From Primorskyibacter sedentarius (GTDB lineage Bacteria > Pseudomonadota > Alphaproteobacteria > Rhodobacterales > Rhodobacteraceae), in assembly GCF_004342065.1 (NCBI RefSeq), contig NZ_SLZU01000001.1, forward strand, positions 186,001 through 250,000: a stretch of 64,000 nt of DNA, given 5' to 3'. Shown piece by piece: positions 52,223-60,757 of this stretch (its first letter is position 1; each line of letters starts with the position of its first letter). The translations under genes were made by a program, and so were the position numbers. The notes under the pieces were generated by a model, which was not told the origin of the DNA, did not search any database, and saw only the letters and a list, made by a program, of their open reading frames with translations.

Positions 52223-54295
52223 ATGGCCAAGACACCCACCAAGACAGACCTTCCCCAAGGCACTGGCGGCGAGACGCAGCAGCGCGGCGAACCTGCGCTG
52301 ACAACCAACCACGGCGTTCCCATTTCGGACAACCAGAACTCTTTGAAATCGGGCGAACGCGGGCCAACGCTCCTTGAAGATTTCGTTCTGCGCGAAAAAA
52401 TCTTCCACTTCGATCACGAGCGTATCCCTGAACGGATCGTGCATGCGCGCGGCACCGGCGCGCATGGCTATTTCGAATGTACGGACCCGATCCCCGAACT
52501 TACCAGCGCGTCCCTTTTTCAGGAAAAGGGCGCAACGGTCCCCGTCTTCACACGGTTCTCCACCGTGGCCGGGTCGAAAGGGTCCAAGGACACGCCCCGC
52601 GACGTCCGGGGCTTTGCGGTGAAGTTCTACACTGACGAAGGCAACTGGGATCTTGTCGGCAACAATATCCCCGTCTTCTTCATTCAGGACGCGATGAAAT
52701 TTCCCGACCTTGTCCATGCAGTCAAACCCGAAGCAGACAGGGGTTTCCCACAGGCGGCATCGGCGCATGATACGTTCTGGGACTTCGTGTCGCTCATGCC
52801 GGAAAGCATGCACATGATCATGTGGGCCATGTCGGATCGTGGCATTCCGCGCAGCCTGCGGATGATGGAAGGGTTCGGCGTGCATACGTTCCGGCTCGTG
52901 AATGCCGACGGCAAATCCACCATGGTCAAGTTCCACTGGAAGCCGAAATTGGGCGTGCAGTCCACGACATGGGACGAGGCGGTGAAAATTTCGGGCGTCG
53001 ATCCCGACTATCACCGGCGCGACCTGTTCGATTCCATTCAGGCAGGTGACTACCCCGAATGGGAGCTGGGCATTCAGGTCATCGACGAAGACTGGGCCGA
53101 CAAACAGCCCTATGACGTTCTGGACGCGACAAAGCTTGTCCCCGAAGAGGACGTACCGGTGCGCATCATCGGCCGCATGGTGCTGGACCGTTACCCCGAC
53201 AATTTCTTTGCCGAGACAGAGCAAGCCGCTTTCCTGCCGACCAATGTGGTGCCGGGCATCGACTTCACCAACGACCCGCTGCTGCAGGGACGGCTCTTTT
53301 CCTATCTCGACACGCAGAAATCGCGGCTGGGGACGACCAATTTCCACCAGATCCCCATCAACGCGCCGAAATGCCCGATGCACAACTTCCAGCGTGACGG
53401 GCTGATGCAGACGCATGTGCCCAAGGGGCGCGCGAATTATGAACCCAACAGCCTTGACGAAGCCGGAGAAGATCCCGGTCCCCGTGCAAGCGGCAGCGGG
53501 TTCAAAACCGTGCAGGACGCCGAAAACTCGGGGAGCGGCAAGCGCCGCGTGCGGGCCGAAACCTTTGCCGATCATTTCAGCCAGGCGCGGCAGTTCTACC
53601 ACTCGCAGACGGAGGTGGAGCAGACGCATATCGTGGCCGCCATCGTCTTTGAGCTGTCGAAAGTGCAGCTGAACCACGTCCGGGTTCGGGTGCTTTCTCA
53701 ACTCCGCAATATCGACGAAACGTTGGCGCAGCGGGTTGCGGACGGGCTTGGCCTTGACCTGCCAGACGCCGCCGCCCCCGCCAAGGACCCGGTGGAGATG
53801 AAACCCTCGGACGCCTTGTCGATCCTCAAGCACGAGGCCCCCAATGCAGGGCGCATGCTGGGCATTCTTGTTGCAGACGGCACTGACGGCTCGGTTGTGA
53901 CAGCGCTGCGAAAGGCGGCCGAGGCCCAGGGCGCGATGGTCAAGATCGTGGGCCCCAAAGTGGGCGGCGTGAAGCTGGCGGATGGGGATACCCTGCCCGC
54001 CGATGAAAAGGTCGATGGCGCGCCGTCGGTGCTTTTTGATGCCGTGGCACTGGTGCTTTCGGAAGACGGTGCAAAGCAGATGGCGGGCGAAAAGGCGGCG
54101 GTTGATTTCGTCTCTGACGCCTTCGCGCATTGCAAGGCGATCGGCCACACTGACGGTGCCGCCCCGCTGATAAAGCAGGCAGGAGCAAAGCCCGACAGCT
54201 TCTTCTTTGAACTTCCGTCCGGGGCCGATGCATTGGCTGGTAAACTGTCGGCCCGCAACTGGGAGCGCGAGGATAAGGTCAAGCTGGCCCTCTGA
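52223..54295 (+). CDS. katE: large-subunit catalase (HPII/KatE type)
   Basis: This 690-residue clade 2 catalase has the active-site His in [14 protein letters not shown] (near 75), the Asn in [13 protein letters not shown] and the heme Tyr in [14 protein letters not shown] (near 365). A DJ-1-like C-terminal domain (~550-690) is typical of the HPII type. It disproportionates H2O2. It lies 116 bp after the mtoX-membrane protein pair, and methanethiol oxidase makes H2O2, so a functional link is plausible. A GGAGAG site precedes the ATG. Confidence 0.93.
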   Translation: MAKTPTKTDLPQGTGGETQQRGEPALTTNHGVPISDNQNSLKSGERGPTLLEDFVLREKIFHFDHERIPERIVHARGTGAHGYFECTDPIPELTSASLFQEKGATVPVFTRFSTVAGSKGSKDTPRDVRGFAVKFYTDEGNWDLVGNNIPVFFIQDAMKFPDLVHAVKPEADRGFPQAASAHDTFWDFVSLMPESMHMIMWAMSDRGIPRSLRMMEGFGVHTFRLVNADGKSTMVKFHWKPKLGVQSTTWDEAVKISGVDPDYHRRDLFDSIQAGDYPEWELGIQVIDEDWADKQPYDVLDATKLVPEEDVPVRIIGRMVLDRYPDNFFAETEQAAFLPTNVVPGIDFTNDPLLQGRLFSYLDTQKSRLGTTNFHQIPINAPKCPMHNFQRDGLMQTHVPKGRANYEPNSLDEAGEDPGPRASGSGFKTVQDAENSGSGKRRVRAETFADHFSQARQFYHSQTEVEQTHIVAAIVFELSKVQLNHVRVRVLSQLRNIDETLAQRVADGLGLDLPDAAAPAKDPVEMKPSDALSILKHEAPNAGRMLGILVADGTDGSVVTALRKAAEAQGAMVKIVGPKVGGVKLADGDTLPADEKVDGAPSVLFDAVALVLSEDGAKQMAGEKAAVDFVSDAFAHCKAIGHTDGAAPLIKQAGAKPDSFFFELPSGADALAGKLSARNWEREDKVKLAL

Positions 54296-54394
54296 CCCTG
54301 CAACGGGCCAGATCTGAAAAGGGCGTCATCCGGCAATGCTGCGGCGCGGCTGGTTGATGCCACCCATTCATGACAGGGCGCGGCCGCGCCTGCG

Positions 54395-56551
54395 CTACCC
54401 CGTCTCGGTCATCTCGACCTCTGTCATGGGCGCGATCAGCGTCCACTGTAAACCGGTCGGGGCGTAATCCAGCTCTACACGTCCACCGACGGCGCTGGCC
54501 GCCATTTTCTCAATCACAGTCCGCCCGAACCCCGTCCGGTCGGGCACGGTAACAAGCGGGCCGCCCTGCTCCACCCAGCCGATACGGAACGAGTTGTCAT
54601 CGCCGTCGATATTCCAGGTAATGGCAACGGTGCCCTCGGCCCCGGAAAGAGAGCCATATTTCAACGCGTTGGTCGACAGCTCGTGCAGTGCCACGCCGAT
54701 GCCTTCGGCAGCCGAGGGCGACAGGATCATCTCCGGGCCTTCCATCTGAACGCGGTGATCCTGGATCTCTTCGGCCAGGTGGATCAGCTGCGATTTGACC
54801 AGATCCGCCACGCTGACCCCGCCCCAGTTGCCGCGCACGATCAGATCCTGCGAGGCGGCGAGCCCATAAAGCCGTTGCGAGAAACGTTCCACGAATTCCG
54901 CGGGCGAGGCTGTCCGGGCTGTCTGGCGCGCCATCGACATCACGACCGTCAGCAGGTTCTTCGAGCGGTGATTGACCTCGCGCATCAGCAGCCGGATATG
55001 TTCCTCATATCTCTGCCGCTCTGACAGATCGTAGAAATTGCACACGACGCCGGGGCGGCCGTCGGGCATGTCGATCCGCTCGATCATCCAGTCATAGGCC
55101 TCGACCGCATCCTTGTCGTTCCTGCGTTCGATGGTGGAGGGCGCGTGGTATTTCTCGCCGGTTTCCAACGTGTGGTGAAAGCGATTGATCGCCTCGGTCG
55201 CAAAGGGTTCAGGCCAGATCGTGCGCAGCGCCTCGGCGAAATCCCGGCCGATCAGCGGGCGCACATTCGCAAAGACGGGCTGTGCGCCGTCGCTGACATG
55301 GGCAAGCCGCAGATCGGAATCGACGGTGTAGATTCCGAAGGGCGACCGCGCGACGAGGGTCTGAAAGGTGTGATGCGACGCTTCCAGCGCCTTGTGCATC
55401 GCCTTGCGTTCAGAAATGTCGATACCGGACGGGATCAGGTTGACGATCTCGCTCTTGCTGTTGCGCAACGGGGCGATCTGGAAATCGATCCATATCAGCT
55501 GATCGTTGGCAACCCGAACCTCGACATCGTACCGCACGACCTCGCCATTCCGCGCCTTTTCGCAGGACTGGCGCAACTGTTCCTGCGTGTCGGGCGAAAA
55601 GCTCCACCAGTAGCAATCCCAGAATTTCTTGCCGATGACATCCTTGGGAAGAAGGCCCGCAGCTTCAAGCGGGGCCTTGTTCGCCTCGACAAGCGTGCCG
55701 TCCAGACCGAGCACGCCGACAAAGGAAAACAGGTTATCCAGTACGCTGCGTAGCCGCTGTTGCGCCTCGCGCTCTTCGGTGACATCGCGATGCACGTTGG
55801 AGATGCCGATCACCTCTCCCGACGGGTCCCTGATCGGCGCCGCCGTGATCGCGATCGTGCGCAGCTGGCCCGATCTGGTCATGCGCACAACATCGAAATG
55901 CCGCAGGTCGTTGACGACGATATCAGCGATATAATCCTTGATCCCTCTGGGCCATCCGGGCGGATACAGGATCTCCATCGACTGGCCTATCACCTCGTCG
56001 CGGCGGTAGCCATACAACTTCTGCGCCGCAGCGTTCCAACTGTTGATGCGCCCTTCCAGATCGAAGGCCAGCACCGCGTCCGGCATTGTCGCCACGATGG
56101 CCGCAAGGTTCTGGGCATTCTGCTCTGCATGAAGCGCCTCGTCCTGCGCAAGAACACGCGACGTCACGTTGCGATGGGCGATCAATGCATAGCGTTCGCC
56201 CGCAAGGTCGAACGGGTTGGCATGCACCTCGAACCAGCGCCGTTCGGTGTTGGAATGGCAGGGATATTCGGCGCCAAAGACCTTTGCCTCCCGCAGAACG
56301 CCTTCGATACCGGCCGCGATATGGCGCGCCAGTTCCGCACCCTCGCCAGAGCTGCTCTGGCACACGCCGATATAGTTCGTGCCCACGTAATGCGATACCA
56401 GGTCGCCTTCATTCTCGCCGCTGAACTGCCGCCATTTGCGATTGACGCAAAGGATGGTGCCATCCTGTCCGATCATGGCAGAGGCATCGCTCATGGCGTC
56501 TAGAACCGACTGCAAGACCAGCAGATCGGACATTTGCGGGCTTTGCCTCAT
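54395..56551 (-). CDS. HWE-type sensor histidine kinase with PAS domains
   Basis: This protein is about 718 residues long from the ATG at 56551; a second Met lies 6 residues on. It has four or five PAS/PAC sensor domains (about 10-500) and no membrane helix, so it is cytoplasmic. The HWE kinase end has the His box LLMREVNHRSKNLL (near 535), the N-box HELSTNALKYGSLS and IGWVEQGGP. HWE kinases phosphorylate separate response regulators and often sense light or redox. No PAS Cys motif of the LOV type (NCRFLQ) is seen. No response regulator gene is adjacent. It is convergent with katE. Confidence 0.87.
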   Translation of the reverse strand: MRQSPQMSDLLVLQSVLDAMSDASAMIGQDGTILCVNRKWRQFSGENEGDLVSHYVGTNYIGVCQSSSGEGAELARHIAAGIEGVLREAKVFGAEYPCHSNTERRWFEVHANPFDLAGERYALIAHRNVTSRVLAQDEALHAEQNAQNLAAIVATMPDAVLAFDLEGRINSWNAAAQKLYGYRRDEVIGQSMEILYPPGWPRGIKDYIADIVVNDLRHFDVVRMTRSGQLRTIAITAAPIRDPSGEVIGISNVHRDVTEEREAQQRLRSVLDNLFSFVGVLGLDGTLVEANKAPLEAAGLLPKDVIGKKFWDCYWWSFSPDTQEQLRQSCEKARNGEVVRYDVEVRVANDQLIWIDFQIAPLRNSKSEIVNLIPSGIDISERKAMHKALEASHHTFQTLVARSPFGIYTVDSDLRLAHVSDGAQPVFANVRPLIGRDFAEALRTIWPEPFATEAINRFHHTLETGEKYHAPSTIERRNDKDAVEAYDWMIERIDMPDGRPGVVCNFYDLSERQRYEEHIRLLMREVNHRSKNLLTVVMSMARQTARTASPAEFVERFSQRLYGLAASQDLIVRGNWGGVSVADLVKSQLIHLAEEIQDHRVQMEGPEMILSPSAAEGIGVALHELSTNALKYGSLSGAEGTVAITWNIDGDDNSFRIGWVEQGGPLVTVPDRTGFGRTVIEKMAASAVGGRVELDYAPTGLQWTLIAPMTEVEMTETG

Positions 56552-56828
56552 TTTCGGGTCACTCTTTGGGCTTTCAGGTCGGACGGATGGCTGGGGAAAG
56601 ACTATAAGCGGCGGCGCGGTTTGACCAGTGGGTCGCGCGCCTGCGCCTGCTGCAACGGGCGATGCATCCCCTTCTTCGCAAATGCACCAGCGCGTCAGTT
56701 TTCGGGGCCATGCCCGATCGTTTGACAAAACTTAGCATTTCAGTCAAGAAATATGGCCATACACTTACCCCACACCGGACCCATCCGTTGCCCTACGCCC
56801 CACGCACACTCCCGATGCCGCGCCCAAG

Positions 56829-57950
56829 ATGACGCAGGCCCGATCCGACAGCGACACCACCGCCCTGCCCGCGACGCTTGCAAGCTACCAGCGGGCGGCG
56901 CGGGAAGGGCTGGCGCGCGACATTGCGGCCTATTTCCTTGAAGGCGCAGGCCAGCAATCCACGTTGCAGCGCAATCTTGCGGATCTGGAGGCGATCCGGC
57001 TTCGCCCCCGGGTGCTGCGCGATCTGCGCGGCGGTGGTACGGGGCTGAGCTTGCTGGGGCAGCGGCTGGCGCATCCCATTCTTGCCGCACCGATGGCCTA
57101 TATGTCGCTGTTGCATCCCGATGGCGAGGCCGCGTTGGCGGCGGCGGTCACGGCCCAGGGCGGCGGCATGGTGCTGAGCGCGCAGGCCTCGCAACCGATG
57201 GAAGCGGTGCGAACCCACGGCGAAGGCTGCGAATGGTTCCAGCTTTATTGGCAGGTGACGCCAGAGGCGACATTGGCGCTGGCCAACCGCGCGGCCAGCG
57301 CCGGGTTCAGTGCATTGGTTCTGACGGTGGATGCGCCGGTCAACGGGGTTCGCGATGCCGAGATCGAGGCCGGGTTCGCCCTGCCGCCGCAGTTGCGCGC
57401 GGTCAATCTTGACGGTATGCCAACGCCCCGCCTTGCGCCGCTGGATGACGGCGAATCCCTTCTGTTTGACCGGGTCGCGCATCTGCTGCCGACATGGGAG
57501 GATGTCGCGTGGCTGTGCAAAAACGCCCCCCTGCCCGTTCTTCTGAAAGGCATCCTTGACCCCGAGGATGCCCACGCCGGGATCGGGGCCGGTGCCGCGG
57601 GCATCATCGTATCAAATCATGGCGGCCGGGCGCTGGATGGTGCCCTGTCCAGCATCACCGCCCTGCCCGACATCGTGGCGCGGGTCGAAGGCGCGGTGCC
57701 GGTGCTGATGGATGGCGGTATCCGGCGCGGCGTGGACGTGCTGAAGGCGCTGGCGCTGGGGGCAACGGCGGTTCTGGTCGGACGGCCGCTCGTTCACGGA
57801 TTGGCGGTTGCAGGCGCGCAAGGCGCCAGCCATGTGCTGCGCCTGCTGCGCGACGAGCTGGAGGTCGCGATGGCGTTGACCGGATGCGCCACCCTGAAAG
57901 ACATCACGCGGGACCGGGTCGTCCTGCCTGCGGGCATCAGCCCTTCTTGA
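56829..57950 (+). CDS. FMN-dependent alpha-hydroxy-acid dehydrogenase/oxidase
   Basis: This 373-residue flavoenzyme has the L-lactate dehydrogenase/glycolate oxidase features: RPRVLRDL (near 57), APMAYMSLLHPDGE, the Lys in PVLLKGIL (near 240), the catalytic His in SNHGGRALDG and the FMN block DGGIRRGVDVLKALALGATAV. It oxidises L-lactate, glycolate, mandelate or related acids. Family membership is firm, the substrate open. The gene stands alone, divergent from the HWE kinase, and its end overlaps the tonB stop by 14 bp. Confidence 0.87.
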   Translation: MTQARSDSDTTALPATLASYQRAAREGLARDIAAYFLEGAGQQSTLQRNLADLEAIRLRPRVLRDLRGGGTGLSLLGQRLAHPILAAPMAYMSLLHPDGEAALAAAVTAQGGGMVLSAQASQPMEAVRTHGEGCEWFQLYWQVTPEATLALANRAASAGFSALVLTVDAPVNGVRDAEIEAGFALPPQLRAVNLDGMPTPRLAPLDDGESLLFDRVAHLLPTWEDVAWLCKNAPLPVLLKGILDPEDAHAGIGAGAAGIIVSNHGGRALDGALSSITALPDIVARVEGAVPVLMDGGIRRGVDVLKALALGATAVLVGRPLVHGLAVAGAQGASHVLRLLRDELEVAMALTGCATLKDITRDRVVLPAGISPS

Positions 57951-58787
57951 TGCGATAATTCAGAGGGATCATCAGGGTAAAGCTGTCACCCACGAGGTGG
58001 TTCGGCGGGGTCGGCAGCTTGTCCATCTCGTCAAACACCTTCAGCGCGGCCTCGTCCAGAGCCCCATGGCCAGAGGATTCCGCAACCGCCCGCGACACGA
58101 CAACGCCGTAGCGGTCGAGCGTGAATTTCACCCGCACCTCGCCTTCCAGCCCCTTCTTGCGCGCGGAAGAGGGATAGGATTTTGCCTTGGCGATCCGCAA
58201 CACCACCGCTTTCTGCCACTCGGTGATCTCTGCCAACTGCTCGGCCGTCAGACCTTCGCTGCTGGCTGTGGCCTTGTCGGCGGTGGCCTCTGCCTCTACC
58301 CCGGAAACCGATGCCTGCGACGCATCCGCCGCCGTCGCACCAAGAGAGGTGTTCTGATCCACCTTTTCTTCTTCGTATTCCTGCGCGGTTTCATAGGCCT
58401 TGTCCTGCGTCTCGTTCGCGGGATCGGGGGCGGCCACGCCGAATTTCAGCTCGTCATCCGTCACGTCATAGGGGGTCTGGTTCAGCAACGGCTCGTCCGC
58501 CGCCTGCGCCGGATCCACCGCTTCGGGGGATTCCGTGACGGTGGGGGCCTCGACAGCCTCGGCGACCTCTGTGCTGTCTTCGCCCGCCTCTGAAGGGGCC
58601 GCGATGACATCAGACAGGTCGAACAGGATCGCGCCCTGCACGCCCGCATCTTCCTGGCGGATTTCCGGCGGCTGCTCTGGCGCACGGGCCAGAAATGCGG
58701 CTGGAACGGCGACATGGGCGGCAACCGACAGGCCGACGCCCAAGGCCGCTACAGGTAACAGGCCGGCCGCCCCTTTGTAGACAAGGC

Positions 58788-58791
<4 letters not shown>
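57937..58791 (-). CDS. tonB: TonB
   Basis: This 284-residue protein has an N-terminal membrane anchor (residues 10-33) and a long acidic/Ala/Pro/Glu-rich linker (35-185) unlike the Pro-Lys linkers of many TonB. A C-terminal TonB domain follows (SYPSSARKKGLEGEVRVKFTL near 207). It transduces proton-motive force to the outer-membrane receptor. It overlaps exbD by 4 bp and its stop codon lies inside the convergent alpha-hydroxy-acid gene. Confidence 0.88.
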
Positions 58792-59234
<443 letters not shown>

Positions 59235-59237
59235 GAT

Positions 59238-59993
59238 CTACTCCGCCGCCTGAAGGATGCGGTCCGCCTGTGTGCGCGGGGCAAGGTCCAGATCCCGCGA
59301 CAGGGTCCGCTGCACCAGCGCCGACGCATCCGCCAGCATCCCGCGATAGCCACCGATGGCGCGCGCAAGGATGTTATAGAAAATCACCGCCGGGATCGCC
59401 GCGACCAGACCAATCGCCGTGGCCAAAAGCGCCTCGGCAATACCGGGGGCAACCACGGCAAGGTTGGTGGTATTGGTCTCTGCGATGGACACAAAGCTGT
59501 TCATGATGCCCCAGACAGTGCCGAAAAGCCCGATGAATGGCGCGGTGGAGCCGGTAATAGCCAGCACGCCCGTGCCCTTCTGCATGCCGCGCGCGGCACC
59601 GGCCTCGATCCGCGACAGCGCGCTTTCGGTGCGCTCTTTAATGCCCGGCGCCTCGGCCTCGGCCGATTTGCGACGTTCCTCCATCGCGGCGCGCACCATG
59701 GCACCCACGACGCCCTGGCCCTTTTCAAACCGCGTCCGCACCGCGTTCAACGTGCCCGCGCGGTCCAGCGCGCGGTAATTGCGGCGCAGCCTGCGGCGGG
59801 CAAAGGACAGCAGCACCAGCCGCGCGGCAAAGATCGCCCAGACCAAAACAGAGGCCACGGCCAGCGTCACCATCACAGATTGCACGACGACATCGGCGGC
59901 AAGATACATGCCCATCGGTGACATGTGGTCCTGCCCGGCCTCGGCCAACCATTGGGTCAGCCCCGCCTGCCAGTCGGTAAACGAGATTTCCAT
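59238..59993 (-). CDS. exbB: ExbB
   Basis: This 251-residue protein has three membrane helices, with the MotA/TolQ/ExbB core GLFGTVWGIMNSFVSIAE near 165 and a long cytoplasmic loop. The start at 59993 is chosen because a perfect GGAGGT lies 6-8 bases before it. It is 2 bp from the end of the hydroxylase gene. It drives TonB. Confidence 0.92.
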   Translation of the reverse strand: MEISFTDWQAGLTQWLAEAGQDHMSPMGMYLAADVVVQSVMVTLAVASVLVWAIFAARLVLLSFARRRLRRNYRALDRAGTLNAVRTRFEKGQGVVGAMVRAAMEERRKSAEAEAPGIKERTESALSRIEAGAARGMQKGTGVLAITGSTAPFIGLFGTVWGIMNSFVSIAETNTTNLAVVAPGIAEALLATAIGLVAAIPAVIFYNILARAIGGYRGMLADASALVQRTLSRDLDLAPRTQADRILQAAE

Positions 59994-59995
59994 AT

Positions 59996-60679
59996 TCAGA
60001 CCTCCGTCCATTGGCGGATCATGTTGTGGTAGATACCGGTCAGGCGCACGACCTCGGCGTCGTCTGCCCCCATGCGCCCCGCAAGCGTCTGGATCGTCTG
60101 GTCCAGATCAAACAGGATGGTGCGCTGCTCGTTCGACCGCACCATGCTTTGCAGCCAGAAGAAGGACGACACCCGCGCCCCGCGCGTCACCGGCGTGACC
60201 TCGTGCAGCGAGGTCGAGGGGTAAAGCACCATGTCCCCCGCAGGCAGCTTGACCTCCTGCGCGCCGTAATGATCCTCGACGATCAGCTCGCCGCCGTCAT
60301 ATTCGTCGGGATCCGAGAAAAAGACTGTCATCGACAGATCCGTACGCAGCCGGTCGCCGGAAAACGGGTTCACCCGGATCGCATTGTCGACATGCACGCC
60401 GAAAGTCTCGCCGCTTTCATAGCGGTTGAACATCGGCGGCAGGATGCGCAGGGGCAAGGCTGCCGACAGGAACAATGGGTTCTGTCCCAGCCGTTCCAGA
60501 ATGGTCTGGCCAAGGGCACGCGCCACCTCGCCGGTCGCGGGCAGCTGGCGGTTGCGCTTGACCTCCTGGCTTTGCGCGCCTGCGGTCTGGCGACCGTCCT
60601 GCCAGTCGGCCGCGTCCAGCTGTGCGCGGATGTCGCGCACCTCGTCGCGGCTGAACACTTCCGGGATCGTGATGAGCAT
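59996..60679 (-). CDS. Fe(II)/2-oxoglutarate-dependent PKHD-type hydroxylase (PiuC/YbiX)
   Basis: This 227-residue dioxygenase has the Fe ligands HxD in GVHVDN (near 97) and a distal His in [10 protein letters not shown] (near 158), with the following Arg of TRGAR for 2-oxoglutarate. The homologue ybiX neighbours the catecholate receptor gene fiu in E. coli, and piuC is co-regulated with iron receptors. It may modify a siderophore or help release iron. It lies between the receptor and exbB, which points to joint expression. Confidence 0.88.
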   Translation of the reverse strand: MLITIPEVFSRDEVRDIRAQLDAADWQDGRQTAGAQSQEVKRNRQLPATGEVARALGQTILERLGQNPLFLSAALPLRILPPMFNRYESGETFGVHVDNAIRVNPFSGDRLRTDLSMTVFFSDPDEYDGGELIVEDHYGAQEVKLPAGDMVLYPSTSLHEVTPVTRGARVSSFFWLQSMVRSNEQRTILFDLDQTIQTLAGRMGADDAEVVRLTGIYHNMIRQWTEV

Positions 60680-60757
60680 GTAAATGCCCCCTTGTGGTCT
60701 AAAATACAGGTGGCGAGGCCGACCAGAGGCCGCCCCCGCCGAGGGAAACCCGAAGGC

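Noticed and set aside
52111-52224. Minus-strand frame with a lipobox-like LSGC ([16 protein letters not shown]...)
   Set aside because: It resembles a tiny lipoprotein, but it has no clear ribosome site, covers the katE upstream region and its start overlaps the katE start codon. Chance is more likely.
56722-56746. TTGAC ... GTCAA inverted pair between the HWE kinase and the hydroxy-acid gene
   Set aside because: Spacing is 15 bp between arms and the inner bases do not pair, so it is not an FNR-type box. It may just be a -35 element.
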